Part shown: positions 14,401 to 24,949 of the stretch, piece after piece
Layout: each line of letters opens with the position of its first letter
How positions within the stretch are numbered: position 1 is the first letter of the stretch
DNA from: Sipunculus nudus
Taxonomy: Eukaryota; Annelida; Sipuncula; Golfingiida; Sipunculidae
DNA: 64,000 bases
Assembly: GCA_026874595.1 (NCBI GenBank)
Contig: CM049315.1
Span: 69,947,916-70,011,915 of the forward strand
Direction of reading: 5' to 3'
Notes under the pieces: generated by a model
Told to the model about the DNA's origin: nothing
The model's database searches: none
The model's input: the letters and a program-made list of their open reading frames with translations, nothing else
Made by a program: the position numbers and the translations under genes

Positions 14401-15734
14401 ACATTTAACCTGTATATCCTATACCACACATGTTACCTGTATGTCCTGTACCACACATATTGCCTGTATGTCTTGCACTTTACTGTTACCTGTATGTCTT
14501 GTACCTTATATGTTACATGTCTGTTGTGACCCACACGTTACCTGTCTGTCCTGTACCACACATGTTACCTGTATGTCTTGCATCTTTACTGTTACCTGTG
14601 TCTCCTGTACCTCATATGTAACCTGTATGTTGTGTACTTTACACGTTACCTGTATGTCTTGCATCTTTACTGTTGCCTGAGTCTCCTGTACCTCACATGT
14701 AACCTGTATGTCCTATGCTTCACATATAACCTGTATGTCCTATACCTCACACGAAACCTGTCTGTCGTGTACCACACATGTTACCTGTATGTCTTGCATC
14801 TTTACTGTTACCTGTGTCTCCTGTACCTAATATGTAACCTGTATGTTGTGTACTTCACATGTTACTTGTATGTTTTGCACTTTACCGTTACCTGTATGTC
14901 CTATACCTCACATGTTACCTGCATGTCCTATGCCTCACATATAACCTGTATGTCCTTTACCTCACACGTTACCTTTCTGTCCTGTACCACACAGGTTACC
15001 TTATGTCTTGCATCTTTACTGTTACCTGTGTCTCATGTACCTCATTTGTAAACTGTATGTTGTGTACTTCACATGTTACTTGTATGTTTTGCACTTAACT
15101 GTTACCTGTATGTCCTATACCTCACACGTTACCTGTCTGTCCTGTACCACACATGTTACCTGTATGTCTTGCATCTTTACTGGAACCTGTCTCTCCTGTA
15201 CCTCATATGTAACCTGTATGTTGTGTACTTCACATGTTACTTGTATGTTTTGCACTTTACTGTTACCTGTTTGCCTATACCTCACATGTTACCTACATGT
15301 CCTATGCCTCACATATAACCTGTATGTCCTATACCTCACACGTTACCTGTCTGTCCTGTACCACACATGTTACCTGTATGTCTTGCATCTTTACTGTTAC
15401 CTGTGTCTCCTGTACCTCATATGTAACCTGTATGTTGTGTACTTCACATGTTACTTGTATGTTTTGCACTTTACTGTTACCTGTATGTCCTGTACCTCAT
15501 ATGTTACATGTCTGTTGTGACCCACACGTTACCTGTCTGTCCCCTACCACACATGTTACCTGTATGTCTTCCACCTTTACAGTTACCTGTATGTCTTGTA
15601 CTTCATATGGTACATCTTTGTTGTGAACCACACGTTACCTGTCTGTCCTGTACCACACATGTAACCTGTATGTTGTGTACTTCATATGTTACTTGTATGT
15701 TTTGCACTTCACTGTTACCTGTATGTCCTATACC

Positions 15735-16100
15735 CAGGGGCGTCAATATAGGGGGGATGGGGGGTATATATACCCCCCATTTTTTGGCAAGGGGGGATGG
15801 TCAATGTAATCATCCCCCCCCCCACACTTTTCAGAGAAAAATATTATAATATTGTAAATGAAATTTATTAATCAATATAATTAAAGACTTTAGATCTATT
15901 TACTTAAAATTTTATATCTAAACCTTGCTTAGAATTCACAAAGTAACTGATTTTCTAAAAAAATTTAATTATTTTAAATATGATTAAGTATTTATATATA
16001 ATTATATATATATACATATATATACATATATATATAGTTGAATATGTCACTCAGAGACGCTGAAATAGGTATATATATATATATTTATATACATTATATT

Positions 16101-16150
<50 letters not shown>

Positions 16151-16199
16151 TATATACAAAGTCATCCCCCCCAACCTGGAAGAAAAATTGACGCCACTG
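15735..16199 (+). mobile_element. hAT-type MITE, copy 2, inside the 27-bp array
   Basis: Nearly identical to the copy at 7944, with the same ends and the same CCTATACC duplication (15727-15734 and 16200-16207). The array sequence on both sides also matches that of copy 1, so this copy arose by duplication of the array segment and not by a separate insertion. Most differences are in TA tract length and the G/C runs. Confidence 0.9.
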
Positions 16200-16740
16200 C
16201 CTATACCTCACATGTTACCTGTATGTCCTATGCCTCACATATAACCTGTATGTCCTATACCTCACACGTTACCTGTATGTCCTATGCCTCACATATAACC
16301 TGTATGTCCTATACCTCACACGTTACCTGTCTGTCGTGTACCACACATGTTACCTGTATGTCTTGCATCTTTACTGTTACCTGTGTCTCCTGTACCTCAT
16401 ATGTAACCTGTATGTTGTGTACTTCACATGTTTCTTGTATGTTTTGCACTTTACTTTTACCTGTATATCCTATACCTCACATGTTACCTGTATGTCCTGT
16501 ACCTCACATGTTACCTGTATGTCCTGTACCTCACATGTTACCTGTATGTGCTGTACCACACATGTTACCTGTATGCCTTGTACCTAACCTGTTACCTGTC
16601 TGTCCTGTTCTTCACATTACCTGTATATTGTCCTGTACCTTACCTGTTACCCATCTGTCCTGTACCTTACCTGTTAATGTGCACGTCCTGTTTTTACATG
16701 TTATCTATATTTCTAAACGTTTACTTTAATATGTTTCCAG

Positions 16741-16814
16741 GTATACCAGCATGGATAGCGAGTGTGGTGGCTCGCAAGGGTTACAAAATTTACCGTGGTC
16801 CCCAGAATAAGTAA
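16741..16814 (+). CDS. Possible 3'-terminal coding exon at the array's right edge
   Basis: A candidate splice acceptor (a T-rich stretch then TTTCCAG) is followed at once by a non-repetitive, protein-like reading frame. It codes for IPAWIASVVARKGYKIYRG plus PQNK before a TAA stop at 16812-16814. The exon would start in phase 1, with one base of its first codon on the previous exon. The change from array to unique sequence falls at the acceptor, which suggests that the array occupies an intron. The protein is not recognised, and no upstream exon or clear poly(A) signal was found. The peptide is short, so a chance open frame is possible. Confidence 0.35.
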
Positions 16815-17575
16815 ATAGTGTGGAATTAGTACTTATTAATACATAACAATTTTATCACCAAAATATTGCATAAGTTATCAAGAAATATTGTATATATTTT
16901 ATCATCATTGTACAATGCACTCTGAGGTAAAGTGATGTTTCAGGTTTATTCTTTAAACATGTGCTGCCATCTTTGAAAAAAAGCAGTTATACACATATTA
17001 ATATGGAACATTATAAATCAGAAGTTACATAAAATATGCAAGTGTGAACGTATAGAGTCATGGATATAGCTCTGTAAATGTAATACACGCATCTTAAGTA
17101 AACAGATCAGGAATTAGATCAACTTGAAAGAAAATGAGATGATGAAAGCGGAAGAAGAGCTATATGTCCTCGTGATCTACCTCATGCGACAGGGGCGGAA
17201 CAAGGTCAAGAGGTCAAGATGACTTTTTTTTCTTAAAGGGACTTGAAAGAAAAAATAAGTTAATCAAATTTAAGAAAATAATACAATGTGGTTCCAAAGA
17301 TATTACTTTAAAAAAAATCACAAAGACAACGCCTTTGGACGACGACAGACCAACCACTGTTTTATCCCCCTCCCCCTCCCCCCATGGAGTGGACACATAA
17401 CCATATTAGTACGTAAAAAATAGTAATGAATGAAACAGGAAAACCTTTACAACTCACACTAGAAATAAGGGCTTGTGACCTTCAAATACCTCAGTATTTG
17501 GCGTGTTTAATAAGGGTGTATCCTGTTTTGTATTGATATTCTGACAGACTTGATCAGCTCTTCCAACCTATGTAG
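16815..17575. other. Non-coding stretch
   Basis: AT-rich spacer. An ACAGGGGCGG sequence at about 17189 resembles a hAT end, but no partner end was found. No gene is recognised. Confidence 0.45.
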
Positions 17576-17579
17576 GTTA

Positions 17580-19675
17580 ATAGGTTACAATCAAAATAAG
17601 ACCATGGTCACCACATCATATGGTTATCTTCATGGTCTTTAACAGACACCATTAAAGTTAGACCATGGTCACCACATCATACGGTTACCTTCATGGCCTT
17701 CTAACAAACAATATTAATGTGAGTCCATGGTCCCCATATCATATGGTTATCTTCATGGTCGTGTAACAGACACTATCAACGTTAGACCATAGTCACCACA
17801 TCATATGTTTATCTTCATGGTCGTCTGATAAAGACTATCAAAGTAAGTCCATTGTCACCACATCATATGGTTATCTTCATGGTCTCCTAACAGACACTAT
17901 TAAGGTTAGACAATGGTCACCACATCATATGGTTATTTTTATTTTCTTCTAACAGACACCATTAATGTTAGACCGTGGTAACCACATCATATGGTTATGT
18001 TCATGGTCTTCTGACAGACACCATTAAGGTTAGACCATGGTCACCACATCATACGGTTACCTTTATGGTCTTCTAACAAACACCATTAATATGAGACCAT
18101 GGTCCCCATATCATATGGTAATCTTCAAGGTCGTCTAACAGACACTATCAACGTTAGACTATGATCACTACATCATATGGTTGTCTTCATGGTCTTTTAA
18201 CAGAGACTATCAACGTTAGACCATGGTCACAACATCATATGGTTATATTCATGATCTTTTAACAGAAACTATCAACGTTAGACTATGATCACTACATCAT
18301 ATGGTTATCTTCATGGTCTTCTAATAGAGAATATCAAGTTAAACCCTAGTTACCACATCATAAGGTTATCTTCATGGTCTTCTAATAGAGAATATCAAAG
18401 TTAGACTATGGTCACCAGAACACATGGTTATCTTTATGGTCATCTGACAGACACTTCAAAGTGAGACCATGGTCACCACATCATATGGTTATTATAATGA
18501 TCTTTTAAAATACGCTATCAACGTTAACCCATGGTCACCACATCATATGGCTATCTTCATGGTCTTCTAACAGACACTATTAACGTTAGACCATTGTCAC
18601 CATTTCATATGGTTATCTTCATGGTCTTCTTACAGGCACTATTAACGTTAGACCATGGTCACCACATCATATGGTTATCTAAATGGTCTTCTAACAGACA
18701 CTATTAACGTTAGACCATGGTCACCACATCATATGGTTATCTTCATGGTCTTCTAACAGACACCATTAATGTTAGACGATTGTCACCTCACCATATGGTT
18801 ATCTTCATGGTCTTTTAACAGAGACTATCAACGTTAGACCATGGTAACAACATCATATGGTTATCTCCATGGTCTTCTAACAGACACCATGAATGTAAGA
18901 CCATGGTCACCACATCATATGGTTATCTTCATGGCCTTCTAACAGACACAATTAAGGTTAGACCATTCTGCACCACATCATATGGTTATCTTCATTGCCT
19001 TCTAAAAGACACCATTAAGGTTAGACCATTGTCACCACATCATATGGTTATCTTCATTGTCTTCTTACACACACCATCGATGTTAGACCATGGTCACCAC
19101 ATCATATGGTTATATTCATGATCTTTTAACAGACACTATCAACTTAAGACCATAGTCCCCACATTATATGGTTATCTTCATGGTCTTCTAATAGAGAATA
19201 TCAAGTTAAACCCTAGTTACCACATCATATGGTTATCTTCATGGTCTTCTAATAGAGAATATCAAAGTTAGACCATGGTCACCAGAACACATGGTTATCT
19301 TTATAATCATCTGACAGACACTTCAAAGTTAGGCCATGGTCACCACATCATATGGTTATTATAATGATCTTCTAAAATACGCTATCAACGTTAACCCATG
19401 GTCACCACATCATATGGTTATATTCATGGTCTTTTAACAGACACTATCAACTTTAGACCATAGTTACCACATCATATGTGTATTTTCATGGTCTCCTAAC
19501 AGACACTATTAACGTTAGACCATGGTCACCACATCATATGGTTATCTTCATGGTCTTCTAACAGACACCATTAATGTTAGACCATTGTTACCACATCATA
19601 TGGTTATCGTCATGGTCTACTAACATACACTATTGACTTCAAACCATGGTCACCACATCATATGGTTATTGTTAT
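17580..19675. repeat. 62-bp satellite array, about 33 copies
   Basis: The unit is 62 bp and includes GACCATGGTCACCACATCAT, ATGGTTATCTTCATGGTC, and TTCTAACAGACACTATTAA with CGTTA. The first ten bases, GACCATGGTC, form a perfect palindrome. Copies differ by substitutions and small indels. A higher-order repeat is visible: rare variants near 18321-18535 (AATAGAGAATATCAAGTTAA; AAAATACGCTATCAACGTTA) return in the same order near 19185-19400, about 860 bp or 14 units later. No coding capacity is maintained, as 62 is not a multiple of 3. Confidence 0.95.
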
Positions 19676-20164
19676 ATTATCTTGAAATATAACAATAATT
19701 CATGACTTTTATTTTAACAACTTTGATTTTTTAAAATTACCGTTACCGTGCATATTAAAAGGCAATTAGACAATTTGCATATGCAGAATAATGTTAGAGA
19801 GTATTTTGTTAACAGGGATATTATGTTTTTAATAAACAAAACAGTAATTTGTGTGTTCATTCAGCCAATTTACAGTTTCATATAATTTAAAATAACATTG
19901 TCATAGATTTAGACACTGTATAAAAAAACTGTCTTATGACTATTTTAATATTAAACAATGACTTTTTATGTACTGATATTGTAAATTTCACTATTCATGA
20001 CCTTTAAGGGCGTGTTCCAAAAAAGTGCCCCTGCAGAAACTGTAAATAATGAAGGCCTATCTGAAAGCGTTTCAATACATGACTTTTCATGTTACTGAAG
20101 ATACACATGCATATTCTGAAACAGAATTTTATAAATAGAATAATTTATTAACGCCCTTTTATAC
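19676..20164. other. AT-rich spacer
   Basis: No exon, RNA gene or repeat recognised. Confidence 0.5.
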
Positions 20165-20700
20165 CAAATTAACACTACAGCTATAACGGTATTCACATAG
20201 AGTTAAGAATGGCTGAACATGCAGATATAAGTATAAAAGTGACGTTATAAATACCAATTACATATATTGCATCAACAATCATTATGGAAATAATATAAAA
20301 CATTTTTTTTTTTTTTTTTTTAGATTTTTTAATACCTATATAAAAACTACAACCCAGACGAAATCACATAGAGTGAAGAATGGCTAAGCATGCAGATAAA
20401 AGTGAAATAGTGAAGATTATACATACAGATTACGTATATTGCATCAATATTCATCATGAAAATAATATGATATTTATTTGTTTATTTTGTTTTTGTTTGT
20501 TTGTTTTTTGGGTTTTTTTTTTTTAATTTTTTATATACCTATATGAAAACAAGAACCAAGACGGCATTCACATAGAGTGAAAAATGACTGATCATGCAGA
20601 TATAAGTATAATAGTAAAGATTATACATGCAAATTAAATGCATTGCATTAAAATTCAGCGTGGAAATTATATAATAAATAATTTTTAAAAAATATGTGTT
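20165..20700. repeat. Three-copy tandem repeat (~170-200 bp) with T-rich tracts
   Basis: CACATAGAGTGAAGAATGGC followed by CATGCAGATATAAGT recurs at about 20194, 20366 and 20570. Each copy ends in a T-rich tract, the first two being very long (20304-20322 and 20462-20525), which accounts for the uneven spacing. The repeat lies about 0.4-0.9 kb 3' of the stop codon of the minus-strand gene at 21089. Confidence 0.85.
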
Positions 20701-21088
20701 CAATCTCAAACCAGTTGATCCCTTTACCCTGAGGAACAATAACCATGATATAGAAGCAATATTCTGATCTACCTGAAAAACAATTGAAATTTAAATAAAT
20801 TAAACTTTCTCACAAAGAGTATATGTGAACATGATATATTATTAATGTTCAAATGTGCAAAGGCTTTCTCTCGATATCTGATTACAGATGGAAAAGAGCT
20901 TGGGATGGACAAAGGCCGCTGCGTGTGTGTAACCGTGTTTCTGAAAGAAAGGGAGAGACAGCCAGGTAGAGAGAGGATAGAGATGATACCCTGTGACTGT
21001 GAGAAGGTACAGAAATTTTATATTGAGAAATGCTCAACCTGAAACTAATTCTGTAGGTTAATTAGATCAATTTTAGATTAGTAGATAT
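20701..21088. other. Probable 3' flank or UTR of the 353-aa gene
   Basis: Sequence just 3' of the minus-strand stop. An AATAAA on the minus strand overlaps the stop region (about 21087-21092), and others lie further downstream near 20470. The true end of the transcript cannot be fixed. Confidence 0.35.
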
Positions 21089-22115
21089 TTATTTACTGAC
21101 ATCGTTAACATTCTTGATGATTCTTTCATGCAGATCTTGGATATTCTCAGCTTCGATGTAATCAAGAACGCTGAGATCATCAAATTCATCAGTACACAGG
21201 TCCAGCAGTTCAGTGACTGACGTGATAGTTGAGTCGCTGAGTGATGACGTCACGCTCAGGGCGTCCAGGTTCTCTTGGACCATATCGTCAAGGATTTCTC
21301 CCAGTGGCCTCCCGTCATTATCAGGGATAGAAATATTAAAAGGCAACACTTTGGGAGGACAGCGCAAATCTTCCTCTTTTAAGCAGATAGAAGTGTTGTC
21401 ATTTTCCATAAAAAGGGTCTGCAAACCAAAACCGTCTTCAAAGTCAGGTGATTTGGTGTTATTTGTAACACTGCTGCGTTCAATCGAGACATTCTCTGCA
21501 GAGGTTGTGTCCTGAAAATTTACCAAATCATGATTAGTGGTACAATCTTCTACTGGCTCCTCGTTTGGTGTCCACAAATGCATCGAATCTTCCTCAGCTG
21601 ACCAAATGGAAGGGTTCTCACTTGGAACAAAAGAGGTATCCAGTGTAAACCAATGGTTTTCTACTGTTGTCTCCTGGAAATCAAAAGCGTTTGTATTAGA
21701 TGTATCGCTTCTGCATTCAAGTGATGCCATTTCTGTAGATTTTGTGCTTTGAAAACTAGACAAATTATGGTTAGTGACATTCATTTCGTTAGGCTGTCCA
21801 TACGCCCTCCACAGATGCATAAAATCTTGATATTCCTGAGGATGTTCATCTTTTTTCGGTCTTCTGAAACAGACAGACAACTTTCTTACCTCCCTCCGTA
21901 TGAGAGCCGGCAGCCCTCTCATCCTCCTGATGACCTTCAGAAGTTGTCTGCCCATACTCACCTGTTTACCACCAGGAGTCGCGGTCTGAGCGTTCACGTG
22001 ACTTACTTGCGCCGCTGGATTCTTACCGCGGTTGATCCTCCTGAAGAGACAGCATTTAAATAAATAAATAAATAAACATATATATATATACACATTTATA
22101 TATATAAATATATAT

Positions 22116-22165
<50 letters not shown>

Positions 22166-23792
22166 GTGTGTGGCAAAATGGATCTGTGATAAACGTGTAT
22201 ATATTAATTTATGAAAATTTTGGGTTGAAATTGACAGAGAAGGAACTAATGATATCGAACCACGTACAACAATTATGTTTCCATCGGGTTTTCATGTTAT
22301 TAGATTGTTTAACTGACTTGTAGTTATAATGTCTATAGCAAGTGATAGAAAAATATAAATATAATAAATGATTTCAGTTTAATTTTGCTATTCCTTCCAC
22401 TTTGAATAAAACATGTTTTTTTTCGCTCTAAGTATGCATGGTCTCCCAGTAACACTGGTCCCGTCTTCCACTGTGTGTGTGACATAATGCATTCAATATT
22501 TAACGACACATTAGGCCTGTTACACATACTAAATCTAATATTTTAAGTGTCTACATTTGGTCAATATTAATATTACTGAAATAAAGACAAATATGTAAAG
22601 TGACAACTGACTTTTGTATACACTCAGTACACCGGTTGAAATAAAATACAAGATTCATTTCCCGCTAAAAAGTTAGAACTGTTTTTATCTTTCCTTTTTT
22701 TTTTTTTTTTCAACTACTAGGTGGTATTTATTCATTTATCTGATTAATTTGAACAGTGGAAGAGTGGTAGTGATGTCATGTTTATATCGGGGGGGGGGGG
22801 GGGGTACACAGGCTTGCCAAGGACAGGCGTAACTTGCGGGTTGTTTACAAACGTAATGGTGCCACCATCTATATTTTGTAAAATAACTAAAACAATACCA
22901 ACTTGTTGAAACTGATCTATCAACAGAAATAGTATATACGGAAATTAATAAAGGACAACGAGGATACAGTGAAGTTGTCAATGTGCATGCATGGACGGGT
23001 CCTGGGTATATCCTACCGACTGCTTTTATTAGAAAACATTTTATAAATTGAACTTGTTGTTATACTACATATTCTTGTATGTAATTAAATGCCCATGGTT
23101 CTTCCATTTTTAGGATCAAATTTGCGACCTCCGTAATATTAAAAACTCAATTCAGACCCTTTGTTTGTTGCAACTGTTATAATATGTTTATTACGGTGTT
23201 GATAAGCAACTTTGGTTAGGATGTTTCTAGTTTGGACTAATTTAAAAGAAAGAAGGGAAAATTTGCAATTATCAATTCTCTATAAACGCTGTATGTCTCA
23301 AATGCATTTTAGCGTGTGTTCACACATAAATTTTGAAAAAAACCGCGGCTTTCTCTGATTATGATCAAATGTAATATCTAAACAGCGAATAAAAGGTAAA
23401 ACCGCACTTGACGAGAGGTCAATATAACGCCATGGCAACACGCGCAAACTACAAAGGCGGTGCATGCGCCAAAACTGGATGCCGTTGCCATGGCGCACTT
23501 GTATTGATATAGCTCATGCACAGCCCCCGCAATGCCTGGCCATAATTTGATACAGATAGGCTTTCCACACCGCTGTCTATCAGCACACAAAAAGTATAAA
23601 TGTTTATATTTAACATTTACAAATGCGCCTTTTAAAAAAATTAAAGTTTAAGCCAGAGATAAATAGTTTAACACCCCTAACCCGGCTTCAAACGAATTGT
23701 TTATCCATGCCAGCCGGTAGCCAATATGCAATGTAGGGTATGCATATTCAGAGCATAGCCTACTTTATATAACACCGAATATATTTATAGGC

Positions 23793-23823
<31 letters not shown>

Positions 23824-24037
23824 GCATCTTGTGCTAGCATGAAAAAATTGTGACCTTTAATTATAGCTATAGAAGGAACGGTATATGACTTACAGATCTG
23901 CTCCGTATATGTAAGTCTATTACATACCTTTGGCGCCGTCTTTGGAGTGTTTTCCTCGTCTCCATCCTCTCATCAACGTGTTTGTGTTGGTCCTTGATCC
24001 ACTCTAACGTTCTGGTCCCAAGTCGCACTGAAGCCAT
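21089..24037 (-). CDS. Unrecognised 353-aa two-exon protein, basic N-terminus and acidic repeat region
   Basis: Exon 1 (24037-23928, 110 nt) starts MASVRLGTRTLEWIKDQ and ends CCAAAG|GTATGT. Exon 2 (22040-21089) follows CTCTTCAG and stops with TAA. The join completes an Arg codon and gives an uninterrupted 353-residue product. Residues 1-100 are very basic (LQRRRQRRINRGK; KVIRRMRG; LIRREVRK). Residues ~110-265 hold two diverged copies of a ~75-residue unit, each starting MHLW and passing through TNHNL or TNHDL, a central NT-rich part, and EED at the end. The C-terminus is acidic and Ser-rich (TELLDLCTDEFDDLSVLDYI). No signal peptide or membrane segment is seen. Codon use is balanced, unlike the AT-rich flanks. 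The arrangement resembles a nuclear DNA-binding or adaptor protein with an acidic tail, but this is inference. No family is recognised. The upstream X-box/CRE module suggests RFX- and CREB/CREM-type control. Confidence 0.75.
22041..23927 (-). other. Intron 1 of the 353-aa gene
   Basis: GT-AG intron of about 1.9 kb. Just upstream of the acceptor it carries TA tracts (22078-22164) and an ATAAAT run; further in are a T run (about 22692-22710), a G16 run (22789-22804), a (GT)n tract (23796-23823) and a GC-richer patch at about 23400-23590. Confidence 0.65.
23429..23494. promoter_or_regulatory. Inverted pair GCCATGGCAAC / GTTGCCATGGC
   Basis: Two perfect 11-bp inverted arms (23429-23439 and 23484-23494) lie 44 bp apart in a CpG-containing patch of intron 1. 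Each arm contains GTTGCC, the RFX half-site. A regulatory role is an inference from the resemblance to the X-box upstream of exon 1. Confidence 0.35.
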
Positions 24038-24150
24038 TGTAATTTTCAATGATCGCAATGAAAATAAATCTCACAAAATGTACAGCCGCGATAGAACACG
24101 TCCACCAGGTTTTACATTCGTAGCGAGACTAACGTTCCTGGACTTTTTTT

Positions 24151-24190
24151 TGACGTCATCGTTGCCTGGGTAACACGGTTCATGACGTCA
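24151..24190 (-). promoter_or_regulatory. CRE - X-box - CRE promoter module
   Basis: Two perfect palindromic CREs, TGACGTCA, at 24151-24158 and 24183-24190 flank GTTGCCTGGGTAAC (24161-24174). The middle site is a full two-armed RFX X-box, GTTGCC-N2-GGTAAC. The module lies 114-153 bp upstream of the start codon of the minus-strand gene, where a core promoter would be expected. CREB/CREM/ATF proteins bind CREs and RFX proteins bind X-boxes. Adjacent RFX and CREB sites are known from vertebrate MHC class II promoters, and both site types are common in ciliary and spermatid genes. A further CRE core, TGACGTCA, lies at about 24373. Confidence 0.75.
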
Positions 24191-24945
24191 TTAAATACGT
24201 GAACTAAAGTTTAGGAGCAGGTCATACGCTGACCTTTACTGGCCCCGATATAGGCCCATATGGACTATCATATTAACTGGTCACATTCACAACACCAGGA
24301 AAATACTTTCCATCGAGATTTTGCCACTATATCATGCAACAAACTTCATCTCTAAACCTCTGTATCTTTTTCTGACGTCAAAAATGAGGTTTGTATTTCT
24401 CGATTTTAAGATGCATGGAAATTCATAAAATGGACCGAAGAGGGCGCCACTTCTCAAGCATATTCGCCAGCAGCACACCATTTTCTTTCTCGTTCAACAT
24501 TATAATTAAAGACCGACAACAACCTTATTTATCCATTACAACAACCATTTTTATCCATTTCCACCTCCAAATATCCTGCCTTCAAGCATATCTGAATTTG
24601 CCCACAAATCTTTGTTTCTTCACCGTCCACCCTCCCCCCCCCCCACCGCATCTTGAAGGGGTGGGTGGGTTGACTCGCAGGCGTGGGAGGGTATTTCAAA
24701 GTTTGGAAAATAATTTATATTGTCTGTACGGCATATTTAAATTATATTAAGATCAAGCGAAAGGCTTTAAAAATCAAGGTACAAGCCAGATTATTGTCAT
24801 TTCGCCGGCACATACTTGAATAGGAATAATGATAATATAGTCCATGGGCCAGAGCAGATATTGGTAGGTACCACCCAGGGTGGCAAAACTTAAGGGGTTT
24901 TTTCTAAAAGGTCTTTGCCTGTAGATGATATTTTGGTATGATAAC
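24191..24945. other. Non-coding stretch upstream of the orphan gene
   Basis: Contains a CRE at about 24373 and a C-rich run at about 24635. An open plus-strand frame at 24391-24750 has no protein-like features. Confidence 0.45.
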
Positions 24946-24949
24946 TGAT

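Larger units (their letters stand above)
4225..16715. repeat. Giant 27-bp minisatellite array (about 11.5 kb of units)
   Basis: The unit is 27 bp. Its core is ACCTCACATGTTACCTG followed by TATGTCCTGT, with variant endings such as TATGTCCTAT, CACGTTACC and TTTACTGTTACC. Net of two inserted MITEs the array is about 11.5 kb, or some 430 units. Because 27 is divisible by 3, each frame repeats a nonapeptide: SHVTCMSCT, HMLPVCPVP and YLTCYLYVL on the plus strand, and QDIQVTCEV on the minus strand. Four of six frames of the consensus have no stop, so long open frames appear by chance. No frame is favoured and small indels are common, so I do not call a protein. Higher-order structure is clear: marker variants such as TTGCGAATAACACATT recur at 6.8, 8.9, 10.8 and 14.0 kb. 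Function is unknown. Confidence 0.95.

Noticed and set aside
4225-16715. CRISPR-like array of regularly spaced repeats
   Set aside because: Units are contiguous 27-bp tandem repeats without unique spacers, in a eukaryotic setting.
4222-16814. Dozens of long open frames rich in Cys, Met, Val and Pro, up to 344 residues
   Set aside because: They are all translations of the 27-bp repeat in every plus-strand frame; none is favoured, frames slip with indels, and no start or splice context is shared.
20845-21042. Plus-strand 65-residue frame next to the orphan gene
   Set aside because: No splice or promoter context and no protein-like pattern beyond charged repeats; it overlaps the probable 3' flank of the minus-strand gene.
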